Both the position numbers and the translations under genes were made by a program. A stretch of DNA of 58,364 nt, from contig JBHJGU010000007.1 of NCBI GenBank assembly GCA_050331475.1, positions 1-58,364 of the forward strand. The letters are read 5' to 3'. The notes beneath the pieces were generated by a model, which saw only the letters and a program-made list of their open reading frames with translations, did not search any database and was not told the origin of the DNA. Positions 43,729 through 51,779 of this stretch are shown in pieces. The stretch comes from JBHJGU01 sp050331475. Lineage in GTDB: Bacteria; Pseudomonadota; Alphaproteobacteria; Caulobacterales; Maricaulaceae. Each line of letters opens with the position of its first letter. Positions within the stretch are counted from its first letter, which is position 1.

Positions 43729-44358
43729 CTAGTCGATGGTTTTTGCGAGTTCGGCCTTGACCTCCACCATCAGGGCGTCGAGCGTTTCGACGCCGTTCCG
43801 TCCCCGGGCAATGTCCAAACCGACCTCCACCAAACCTTGAACGAAAGCGCCCGGCCCGTTCAAGCTCGCAAACGCGTAAACCGCCGCGCACGCGACCCCG
43901 GTGAGTTGAGGCTGCGGCTTCACGGGCTCATTGCCCGGCAGGCTGAGCGAAGGGCCGCTCCAGAACGCGGCCAGCCCCGCCCACGCGCCCGGCCCGTCAA
44001 ACTGTTCGCCCTGGGCGAGTTCAAAAGCTTTATAGCGCAAATCCTCGCGCGGATCGCGCACCCACGCCTCCGCGGCTTTTCGCGCCCGACTGTCCACCCC
44101 GGCGACGAACCCGCCCGCGCGCGCCCAGACACACGCCATCCACACCGCCTCGCGGCGTTCCAGCATAAAACCCAAAGACTTGGCGAGCCCTGCAAACCGC
44201 CGCGCCTCAAGGAACGCGTCGACGAAGTCATCCGCGGTCCCAGCCTCGCACGCCAGCTCTGCGGCGTCGTCGTCTAAGCTAGCGTGCTCCGCGAGCCAAG
44301 TCGGATCCACCAGCGCCAACCGGGGAAAACGGACCGGCGGCGCGTCGCCCGCACTCAT
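43729..44358 (-). CDS. Unknown protein between PAAR and hcp, T6SS locus
   Basis: A 209-aa, mostly helical protein rich in Ala with no signal peptide. It begins MSAGDAPPVRFPRLALVDPTWLAEHASLD and has a central REAVWMACVWARAGGFVAG. It may belong to a T6SS-linked family such as DUF6931, which I cannot confirm. Its ATG overlaps the PAAR stop (ATGA). A gene coupled to PAAR and next to hcp is the usual site of an effector adaptor/chaperone or a cargo protein; which of these is open. No catalytic motif was recognised. Confidence 0.7.
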   Translation of the reverse strand: MSAGDAPPVRFPRLALVDPTWLAEHASLDDDAAELACEAGTADDFVDAFLEARRFAGLAKSLGFMLERREAVWMACVWARAGGFVAGVDSRARKAAEAWVRDPREDLRYKAFELAQGEQFDGPGAWAGLAAFWSGPSLSLPGNEPVKPQPQLTGVACAAVYAFASLNGPGAFVQGLVEVGLDIARGRNGVETLDALMVEVKAELAKTID

Positions 44359-44648
44359 GGCCCCACCAACACGGTGAATTCGCCCTTCACGATCGTATCT
44401 GGCGGGCCGACGCATGTGGCGATATCGCCGACGCGCGCCGCCGGCAAGCCGCAAATCAACACCGTCACCCCGCCCGGCGGCAAGACCGGTCCGCCCACAT
44501 GGGGCACGACCCCGGTCACCATCGGACAGGCGTGCATGTCCGACACCCGGGAGGCCGGCAACTTACCGATCAGCACGGTGGGCGCGCCCATCACGAGCAA
44601 GCCGCCATGGGCGGTGGTGTCGGTTATGCGCGCGGCGGGACGTCCCAT
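44355..44648 (-). CDS. PAAR-domain spike tip protein
   Basis: A 97-aa PAAR protein with the conserved start GRPAARITDTTAHGG and regular Pro-Ala-Ala-Arg and Gly-Pro turns (LPASRVSDMHACP, LPAARVGDIATCVG). It caps the VgrG trimer as a sharp zinc-bound tip; no extra toxin domain is attached. It starts eight bases after vgrG and is coupled to the next gene. Confidence 0.93.
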   Translation of the reverse strand: MGRPAARITDTTAHGGLLVMGAPTVLIGKLPASRVSDMHACPMVTGVVPHVGGPVLPPGGVTVLICGLPAARVGDIATCVGPPDTIVKGEFTVLVGP

Positions 44649-44656
44649 GATCGGCC

Positions 44657-46696
44657 TTAATTGATCATCACGATACCGCCCTTGAGCATGAGCATGCCCT
44701 GGCCGGAGACTTTGGTCATCGGCGCCTCTAAGGACGCCATGGCGTTGGCCTTGACCGATGCGAGCGTCGCTTTGGCGTCGAGCTTCACATCGGCAGCCAA
44801 GCCGATCATGGGCGCCTTAGCGTCGAGTTTGGCGTCCGCAGCGATGGAAATCATAGGCGCGCCGGCTTCGATTTTCGCCGTCCCTTCAAACTTGATCGTC
44901 GGAGCCTTCACAGTGATCCCCGACGGCTCCAAGGTTATGGTGGACGGCCCGACTTTGAACGTGATCTTCTTCATGGCCTCGGTGGATTGTGATCCCGCCG
45001 AGATGTCCACGGTCTGGTCGCCCGTCTCAACGGTCATAGCCACATCGCCTTTACGGACGATATGCGTTTGATCACCGGTTTTAATCTCTATTTTCCGATT
45101 ACCTTTATCGATTGTTAAAGTATCATTATTGTAAACGTCACGAGTGAAGTCTTTACCTGCCTTAAAGTATATTTCTTCCGCGCCAGCCTTATCCTCGAAA
45201 TGCAGCTCGTTTATTTTTTTGTCACCGTCCGGCGGCGATGAAATCGAGCGCCAACCTGTTTTTGTTTGTTCGGATTTGAGCGTGAAGGGCGGTTTGTTGA
45301 CGCCATTGTAAAGGCATCCGGTGACGAAGGGGCGGTCGGGATCGCCTTCGATGAAGGAGACCAACACCTCCATGCCGATCCGCGGAATGAATTGAGCGCC
45401 ATAGCCCGGGCCCGCCCAGCTTTGAGCCACGGGCAACCAGCAACTCGACGCCTCGTCAGACTGTCCATACCGATCCCAGTGGAACTGCACTTTAATCCGG
45501 CCCAGCGGGTCGACATAAATGTCTTCACCCTTGGGCCCGACCACCACGGCGGTCTGGGGTCCGGCCATGGCCTTGACCCGAGGGCGGTAGGGCGGGCGGA
45601 ACGCCGACGCCGCGGGCATGGCGCTGAAGGTGTTTTCGTACGAGACGGCGTTTGATCCGGCGTTCAAAACGTCTTTAACTTCCGCGGCGTCGAAACCGGA
45701 ATAATCAAAGGCGGTGTGTCGGACACGGACGAGCACCGCCTCCACGCTGTCCACGGCGTCGACGTCCGCAGCCGGCGTGATGCGCGCGCCTGCGGCGAAG
45801 TGTGTGTACCCCCCTGCGCCGGCAAAGGTTTCCGCGTCGGTCTCCTCCTCCTCCATGCGCAGGCGTGCAAGCGCGTCGCCCTCGCCCATGGCGACGTATC
45901 GACCGTGCGGATGGTACCGATAAGCGCCCCGAGCAGCGTGGTCCGTTTTCGAGTTCGTCGCTGTCGCGTCGAGTTTTTGGGTGGGGCTGTCGCGGTGATA
46001 ATCGCTCAGCCGCCATTCCAGGGTTTTGAGCGCGTCCCCGGACCGCCACGCCGTTAAGGCGGCTTCTCCGCTGGCGTCGGCCCGAAACGCCGGCCGATCT
46101 TGGGCGCAGCTCGCGTAACCGACGGCGGCGTCTGAAAACACCACCCGGTGATCGAATTTGACGCCGGAACCCTCCTTATACTCAAAGTAATAGAAAATTC
46201 CGTCTTCGGCTAAAACTCGAGATAGAAAATCGAAATCAGTTTCATTATATTGCACGCAATAAGAACGTTTTCGTGTGGTTTTGTAGAGCCTTAAATCATA
46301 AGCAATGGACGATTTATAGGGACTAAGGACCTCTTCGAGAATTTCCCCCGTCGTTTTGTCTTGGAAAATACGGCAGTCGCTCGTCAGCGTGGTCAACCAG
46401 AAAGACGGGCGCAGGTCGAACGCATAGGCGTAGCGGTTCGCCCGTCGATCGCCCAATGCGCGAACGCCGGCGACAACCCCATTGATCCGCCGATATTTCG
46501 GGGCGTCGAGGTCGGGATCATGCACGCTCAGCGTCAGACTTTCGCCTAAACAGGCGCTCGGCTTGATCGCGTCGCGTTCAGCAAAAACGCCAAGTTGGAA
46601 GCGAAACACGTCCGAGATCATTTCCTCACCCTCGAAGGTCACGAGGGAGGATTGATCAAGCGCAAACGGCGCAGCCTCTAAGCTCAACAAACGCAT
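44657..46696 (-). CDS. vgrG: T6SS spike protein VgrG (TssI)
   Basis: A 679-aa spike protein. The gp27-like part (1-370) contains YCVQYNETDFDFLSRVLAEDGIFYYFEYKEG near 146-176. The gp5 OB-fold follows (GPKGEDIYVDPLGRIKVQFHWDRYG near 389-413, SCWLPVAQSWAGPGYGAQFIPRIGMEVLVSFIEGDPDRP). The C-terminal beta-helix needle has repeats of D-A-K-A-P-M-I-type and ends GGIVMIN. No extra enzymatic domain, so it is structural. Two short stretches (about 45080-45250 and 46170-46340) are AT-richer than the rest. Confidence 0.95.
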   Translation of the reverse strand: MRLLSLEAAPFALDQSSLVTFEGEEMISDVFRFQLGVFAERDAIKPSACLGESLTLSVHDPDLDAPKYRRINGVVAGVRALGDRRANRYAYAFDLRPSFWLTTLTSDCRIFQDKTTGEILEEVLSPYKSSIAYDLRLYKTTRKRSYCVQYNETDFDFLSRVLAEDGIFYYFEYKEGSGVKFDHRVVFSDAAVGYASCAQDRPAFRADASGEAALTAWRSGDALKTLEWRLSDYHRDSPTQKLDATATNSKTDHAARGAYRYHPHGRYVAMGEGDALARLRMEEEETDAETFAGAGGYTHFAAGARITPAADVDAVDSVEAVLVRVRHTAFDYSGFDAAEVKDVLNAGSNAVSYENTFSAMPAASAFRPPYRPRVKAMAGPQTAVVVGPKGEDIYVDPLGRIKVQFHWDRYGQSDEASSCWLPVAQSWAGPGYGAQFIPRIGMEVLVSFIEGDPDRPFVTGCLYNGVNKPPFTLKSEQTKTGWRSISSPPDGDKKINELHFEDKAGAEEIYFKAGKDFTRDVYNNDTLTIDKGNRKIEIKTGDQTHIVRKGDVAMTVETGDQTVDISAGSQSTEAMKKITFKVGPSTITLEPSGITVKAPTIKFEGTAKIEAGAPMISIAADAKLDAKAPMIGLAADVKLDAKATLASVKANAMASLEAPMTKVSGQGMLMLKGGIVMIN

Positions 46697-46754
46697 GGCG
46701 GAAGCGCTCTAGGGCGCAGCCTTTTGCGGCGCCGAACATACGCCCCACGCGCGA

Positions 46755-46804
46755 GCGGCGAATTTTGAGCGCCGCCCCGCGCGCCGGATCCCGGTTCAGC
46801 CGGG
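46755..46804 (-). terminator. Two stem-loops between hcp and vgrG
   Basis: Reading leftward, seven bases after the hcp stop, CCCGG-CTGAA-CCGGG (46804-46790) can form a five-pair stem. It is followed by GCGGCG-nine bases-CGCCGC (46775-46755 side), a six-pair stem. No T-tract follows, so this is more likely an attenuating or RNA-protecting element than a full terminator, in keeping with hcp being made in excess over vgrG in T6SS loci. Confidence 0.3.
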
Positions 46805-46810
46805 TTGATG

Positions 46811-47287
46811 TTAACTCGCCTTGGCGGTCGCCAGATCGTAGGCCTTCTTGAACGGCCCGCGCGGTTTATTGTCCACATCCAAAGGAGAGGCGTTGTATTC
46901 GATTTTCGTGAAGTTGAGCGAAAAGCTCTCCGAAGCTGCATCCCCGCCCGAGGAGAACGAATAGCTCGACACCACCGCTTCATAGAGCACGATCTGCATG
47001 ACGTTCTGGCCACCCGCATTGGTGGACGCAAAGTCGATCGTCGCCTTATCGCCCTTAATGCCGACCAAGCTAAGGCCGAACAATTCGTGCGACGATACAT
47101 CGAAAGATTTCGTCAGCGTCACTTCCGAAAGCGAGGGCTCAGACGCTTCCCGGTTCACCGCCTGGCCGACCGGGGTGGAGATCGCACGCCCAACGCCAAA
47201 TTGGATGGAGTCAACCATGATCCAATCTTTATGATTCTGTTGCGTTGCGTCGCCCTTGACGCTGCCGTATTTTAAATAGATCGCCAT
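46811..47287 (-). CDS. hcp: Hcp tube protein (TssD)
   Basis: A 158-aa Hcp: IYLKYGSVKGDATQQNHKDWIMVDSIQFGVGRAI at the start, SEVTLTKSFDVSSHELFGLSL near 54-74, and FSLNFTKIEYNASP near 122-135. Hcp hexamers stack into the inner tube and carry small effectors. The ATG follows a GAAGGAA site. It stands alone between two gaps, with clpV upstream and vgrG downstream, typical of a strongly expressed tube gene. Confidence 0.94.
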   Translation of the reverse strand: MAIYLKYGSVKGDATQQNHKDWIMVDSIQFGVGRAISTPVGQAVNREASEPSLSEVTLTKSFDVSSHELFGLSLVGIKGDKATIDFASTNAGGQNVMQIVLYEAVVSSYSFSSGGDAASESFSLNFTKIEYNASPLDVDNKPRGPFKKAYDLATAKAS

Positions 47288-47352
47288 GACCGCAGTTCCT
47301 TCGTCCGTCGTTTGCCCGCCAAACCCGAAGCGCTAAATTTAGACTAAGTTAG

Positions 47353-47382
47353 AATTAACCAAGCTCAGCTCAGCATTTTCAA
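47353..47382 (-). promoter_or_regulatory. Possible hcp promoter
   Basis: In the 119-base AT-rich gap between clpV and hcp, TTGAAA (47382-47377) and TTAATT (47358-47353) are 18 bases apart. The AT-rich stretch around 47330-47360 stands out in this GC-rich locus. It would allow hcp to be transcribed on its own as well as from clpV. No sigma54 site was seen. Confidence 0.22.
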
Positions 47383-47406
47383 GCACACTGACTTTTACTG
47401 CCCAGC

Positions 47407-50052
47407 TCATGTTATTTTATACGCGAATTTTCCGTTCGTGTCGACATCGAGTGCGACCTGAGCAAAAATTTCTTTACTCGCCATGCGAGATAAAAACAAG
47501 CCAGCAAGCTCAGGCGTCAATGTTCGTTTGATGATATTTTCGATATTTCGCGCGCCCGATTGCGGATCGGTGCATCGCTCCGCAATCGCCTCGACCACGG
47601 CCCCGCTCCAAGTCAGCCCAGCGCCATAGCTTTCCGCGACGCGCGTTTTCAAGCGCTCCAAACTGATGCCGATGATAAGCTTCATCACATCGGGGCTAAG
47701 CGGGAAGTATGGCGCGACAGTCACCCGGCCGAGAAAAGCGGGCTTGAAAACCTTCAATAGCTCGGGCTTCAGCGCTGCGGCGAGCCCGTCCGCGTCGGGC
47801 ATGGTTTCGGGATCCGCGGCGAGCTTCTCGATAGTCTCCGTACCCGCATTCGACGTCATGATGATCATGGTGTTTTTGAAATCAATGTCCCGGCCTTGGC
47901 CGTCCTTGAGCATGCCCTTGTCAAAGACTTGGTAGAACACGTCCTGAACGCCTGGGTGGGCCTTCTCCATTTCATCGAGCAACACGACGGAATAGGGCCG
48001 CCGGCGCACCGCTTCGGTGAGCACGCCCCCCTCGCCATACCCGACATAACCAGGCGGCGAACCCAAGAGCATTGAGACTTTATGCTCTTCTTTAAACTCC
48101 GACATATTGATGACGGTCATGTTCTGCTGACCGCCATAAACCAGTTCGGCCAAGGTGACCGCGGTCTCGGTTTTGCCCACACCCGAGGTGCCGCACATCA
48201 AAAAGACGCCAATCGGTTTACGCGGATCGGTTAGTTTCGCCTGTGAGACGCGCATGGCCTCGGCGATCGCCTCTAGCGCGTGATCTTGACCTTTTATGCG
48301 CTCCAGCATGCGGTCTTTAAGATTAAGAACGTTTTCGATATCGCTGGTCGCCATGCGCCCAACGGGAATGCCGGTCCAGTTGGCGACGACTTCGGCGACC
48401 GCATCTTTGTCCACCACGTCAAAGACCAGCGGGTTGTCGCCTTGGCGCGCCTTCAGCGCATCGACTTTCTCCGACAAGTCCGCCTTTAACGGACCCACAG
48501 CGTCGCCCTGAGCATCCGCCTCCAATTGAGCGCGAACGGCGTTGATGTCGGCGACCTTGTCCTTTTCCTCGCCCCACCGCGCCTCAAGCTCGGCGAAGGC
48601 CGCCTCCAGCCCAACCTTCTCTGCGGTGAGCGTCGCAATAACCTCGCCATGATCCGCGCCGCCGGTTTGCTCCCGGGTGAGTACGCCGATCTCCACGCCT
48701 AAAAGTTCAATTCGCCGGCGCAAATCCTCAACCGGGCCAGGCGTGGCGGTTTGGGAGATGCCGACCCGCGCGCAGGCTGTGTCGAGCAAGCTGATGGCTT
48801 TGTCCGGCAATTGGCGGGCGGGAATGTAGCGATGGCTTAGCCGCACCGCCGCGTCCACCGCTTCGTTGAGCACGCGAACGCCATGGTGAGCTTCTAAAAC
48901 TGGCGCGAGCCCGCGCATCATCTGGATTGCGACGGCTTCGGAAGGCTCTTCGATCTTAACCACTTGGAAGCGCCGGGTGAGGGCGGGGTCCTTCTCGAAA
49001 TATTTTTTGTATTCCGCCCAGGTCGTCGCTGCGATGGTGCGCATCTCCCCGCGCGCCAAAGCGGGCTTTAAGAGATTGGCCGCGTCGCCTTGGCCCTCCG
49101 CGCCGCCCGCCCCGATCAACGTATGCGCCTCGTCGATGAACATGATGATCGGTTGGGGGCTGGTTTTGACCTCTTGGATCACCGACTTCAGGCGGTTCTC
49201 AAACTCGCCTTTAACGCCGGCGCCCGCCTGCAGCAAACCCAAATCCAAGGACAAAAGCCGAATATGTTTGAGGGGGTCGGGCACATCGCCCGCCGCGATT
49301 TTCAGCGCAAACCCCTCCACCGCGGCGGTTTTGCCAACCCCCGCCTCCCCGGTCAGGATCGGATTGTTCTGCCGCCGCCGGGTGAGGATGTCGACCACCT
49401 GGCGGATCTCCGCATCCCGGCCCAGCACCGGATCGATCTCGCCCGCCTTCGCCCGCGCGGTCACGTCAATGGCGTATTTGTCCAGCGCGCCGGAGCCCGC
49501 CGCCGCCATGGGCGAGGCGGGCGCGCCCGCACCGGAGTCCGCGTTGGCCGCGGCTATGGGGGCCGCCGCTTCGGCCTCACTCGACCCTTCGGTTATTGCG
49601 TCGAGATCGCGGTCCAAGACATCCGGCGTAATCCGGTTAAATTGGCTCGAAATGTCTTTAGCGATCCGATTGAGATCGTCGTCGAGCACCAGGGCCGCGA
49701 TTAAATGGCCTGAGCGCACCGCGCCCGCCTGGCACGCCAGCGAGGCGAACAACCACCCCTCGCGGGAGAGCTTGACCAGGTGCGGCGAGAGCGCCGGCGC
49801 CCGGCCATTGCCGGTCTTGAATTTGTCCAGCGCATTATGAAGGTCCCGGCCGAACCGGGTCACGTCCACATCGAAATGGCGCAAAATCAAATGGACGTCC
49901 GCGTCGGCCTTATCCGCGAGCTTTAATAGCCAATGTTCGATTTCAATGTCGTAATGGGTGCGCGAGAGCGCTAGGCCAGCGCTCGCCTCCAGACCCTCGC
50001 GGGTGAAGCCATTGAGCCGGGACACCAGCGCCCGCAAGTCCAGCATGGCCAT
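47407..50052 (-). CDS. clpV: T6SS sheath-recycling ATPase ClpV (TssH)
   Basis: An 881-aa AAA+ unfoldase. The N domain (about 1-160) has DLRALVSRLNGFTREGLEASAGLA. The first ATPase domain carries Walker A GEAGVGKTA and IDEAHTLIGAGG; a middle coiled domain follows; the second has GTSGVGKTE and VVLLDEMEKAHP; the C-terminal D2 small domain closes it. ClpV recognises contracted TssB/TssC sheath and takes it apart. Its presence implies that sheath genes exist elsewhere. The ATG at 50052 gives the normal MAMLDLRAL start after a G-rich site; one at 50082 adds ten residues. Confidence 0.95.
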   Translation of the reverse strand: MAMLDLRALVSRLNGFTREGLEASAGLALSRTHYDIEIEHWLLKLADKADADVHLILRHFDVDVTRFGRDLHNALDKFKTGNGRAPALSPHLVKLSREGWLFASLACQAGAVRSGHLIAALVLDDDLNRIAKDISSQFNRITPDVLDRDLDAITEGSSEAEAAAPIAAANADSGAGAPASPMAAAGSGALDKYAIDVTARAKAGEIDPVLGRDAEIRQVVDILTRRRQNNPILTGEAGVGKTAAVEGFALKIAAGDVPDPLKHIRLLSLDLGLLQAGAGVKGEFENRLKSVIQEVKTSPQPIIMFIDEAHTLIGAGGAEGQGDAANLLKPALARGEMRTIAATTWAEYKKYFEKDPALTRRFQVVKIEEPSEAVAIQMMRGLAPVLEAHHGVRVLNEAVDAAVRLSHRYIPARQLPDKAISLLDTACARVGISQTATPGPVEDLRRRIELLGVEIGVLTREQTGGADHGEVIATLTAEKVGLEAAFAELEARWGEEKDKVADINAVRAQLEADAQGDAVGPLKADLSEKVDALKARQGDNPLVFDVVDKDAVAEVVANWTGIPVGRMATSDIENVLNLKDRMLERIKGQDHALEAIAEAMRVSQAKLTDPRKPIGVFLMCGTSGVGKTETAVTLAELVYGGQQNMTVINMSEFKEEHKVSMLLGSPPGYVGYGEGGVLTEAVRRRPYSVVLLDEMEKAHPGVQDVFYQVFDKGMLKDGQGRDIDFKNTMIIMTSNAGTETIEKLAADPETMPDADGLAAALKPELLKVFKPAFLGRVTVAPYFPLSPDVMKLIIGISLERLKTRVAESYGAGLTWSGAVVEAIAERCTDPQSGARNIENIIKRTLTPELAGLFLSRMASKEIFAQVALDVDTNGKFAYKIT

Positions 50053-50199
50053 AAACCCCCCGCACATTACGGATTCGCCCATCGCGCGGTTTGGCCGCGT
50101 GGACGTTTTTTTGCTCAGCGGAGTTTAACCCGACTTGCGTTTCCGCTCCATCCTTCCGAGGCTGATTTTCGAAATTCTTTGGCGGGGGAGAGCCAAACC

Positions 50200-51762
50200 A
50201 TGCAATGGGCCCAGGGCTACATCGCGGATATTCCGTATTTTGGTTCGTTTTATAAAGATCAAGGTCCGCCGCATTTGCGTTTGGCTGCTTTGGTGGCGGG
50301 TCGGCGCGCGCCGCAAGTCGAAGGCGGGTTTCGCTGTCTAGAGCTCGGCTGCGGCCCCGGGCTCAGCTTGGCGGTTATGGCGGCGGCGAATCCGGACGCG
50401 GAGTTTGTTGGCATCGATTATAATCCCGGCCACGTCGCCACGGGTCGACGTTGGGCGCGCGAAGGCGAGCTCGACAATCTCACCCTCATCGAAGGGGATT
50501 TCGGGACGCTCGCCCAAACCGCGCGGACTGAGCTGGGCGAATTCGATTTCGTTGTCTGCCACGGCGTTTACACCTGGGTGGGCGAGCCGGTGCGCGCGGG
50601 CTTGCGCGCAATCTTGGAACAATGCGTTCTGCCCGGCGGCCTGGTGTATATGGGCTATAACGCGGCGCCGGGCTGGACCAGCGTGTCGCCGCTGCAAAAG
50701 CTGATGTTGGAGCATGCGCGACTGGGCGGCGGGCGGTCGGACGAACGTGCGCGCGAGGCGGTGAAATTCGCCAAAGCGCTGCGACAGCTCGGCGGCAAAG
50801 GCTTGGAGTTCGGCGCTCTACCTGAACCGTTGCGGGCCGAGGACGCGGACCTCGACGCGCTGGACCGGGAGCATTTCCGATACGTCGCCCATGAATACCT
50901 GTGCGAGCATTGGTCGCCCATGGCCCATATCGACATGGCGCGGGACATGAGCGCCGCCAAGCTTAGCTTTGTGGGGTCGGCCGTGATCCTGGAGCAGTTT
51001 CCCGAAACCACCGCCACTCCGGAACAACGCCAATTACTCGCCACCCTGCCGGCGGGACCGTTCCGTGAACTCGTCAAGGACGTCTTCTCCGCAGTGATGT
51101 TCCGCAAAGACATCTTTATGCGCGGGGACGCGCCTTTAAGAGACGTCGAACGCAATGCGATCCTTGGAGAGACAATGGTCGCGCTGACCCGCGCGCCCGA
51201 AGCGGTCAACCTCAAACTCCAGGTCCGGGTCGGCGAGGTGGAGCTGCCGCGCCACGCCTATGAGCCCGTGATCGAAAAACTCGCGGAAGGACCCCAAACG
51301 ATCGCCGACCTGGAAGAGGTGGCGCGCGCAGCCGGCGGCGGGCTCACCGCGGCGGAAATCGCTGGCGTGCTTGTCGGATCACACCAGGTCAATCCGGTGT
51401 TCGGCGAAACCGCCATCGGGCCAGAGGGGGTGCGCCGGTTCAATGAAGGCCTATGCGCCTTACAGGAGCGCGAGCTTGGCCTGCACCATCTGGGCTTTGC
51501 CGCCCGGCTCGCGCGCAACGGCCTAGAGCTCAACGCATCGGACGCCTTGTTTTATCGGCTCTTAGCGAAACAAGGGTATCAGGCGGACGCCGCCACGCTC
51601 ACCGACGCCTTATTAGCCAATGTTCGCGACACGGGGGCGAAATTTAACCAAAACGGCGTGCCCGTGGAGGACCCGACCGAAGAAGCGCGCCTGGCTGCGG
51701 AGACTGTAGACCAAGGGCTGAAGAACAAATTGCCCATATGGCGGACCATGGGCGTCTTCTAA
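50200..51762 (+). CDS. Class I methyltransferase with methyltransferase regulatory domain
   Basis: A 520-aa protein. The N-terminal SAM domain has CLELGCGPGLSLAVMAAANPDAEFVGIDYNPGH near 45-80 and DFVVCHGVYTWVGEPVR near 117-133. From about 210 comes a regulatory domain of the type found after such enzymes (HEYLCEHWSPMAHIDMARDM), and a helical C-terminal part. Substrate unknown; relatives act on proteins, including flagellar lysine methylation, or on lipids. The ATG at 50200 follows GGGGGAGA. It is divergent from clpV with 147 bases between, so co-regulation with T6SS is possible but unproven. Confidence 0.82.
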   Translation: MQWAQGYIADIPYFGSFYKDQGPPHLRLAALVAGRRAPQVEGGFRCLELGCGPGLSLAVMAAANPDAEFVGIDYNPGHVATGRRWAREGELDNLTLIEGDFGTLAQTARTELGEFDFVVCHGVYTWVGEPVRAGLRAILEQCVLPGGLVYMGYNAAPGWTSVSPLQKLMLEHARLGGGRSDERAREAVKFAKALRQLGGKGLEFGALPEPLRAEDADLDALDREHFRYVAHEYLCEHWSPMAHIDMARDMSAAKLSFVGSAVILEQFPETTATPEQRQLLATLPAGPFRELVKDVFSAVMFRKDIFMRGDAPLRDVERNAILGETMVALTRAPEAVNLKLQVRVGEVELPRHAYEPVIEKLAEGPQTIADLEEVARAAGGGLTAAEIAGVLVGSHQVNPVFGETAIGPEGVRRFNEGLCALQERELGLHHLGFAARLARNGLELNASDALFYRLLAKQGYQADAATLTDALLANVRDTGAKFNQNGVPVEDPTEEARLAAETVDQGLKNKLPIWRTMGVF

Positions 51763-51779
51763 GCGCCTTTGGGCCGGCT

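Noticed and set aside
44657..46696. VgrG as an evolved effector with a C-terminal enzyme
   Set aside because: The sequence ends in the beta-helix needle (GGIVMIN) at normal length, with no added domain.
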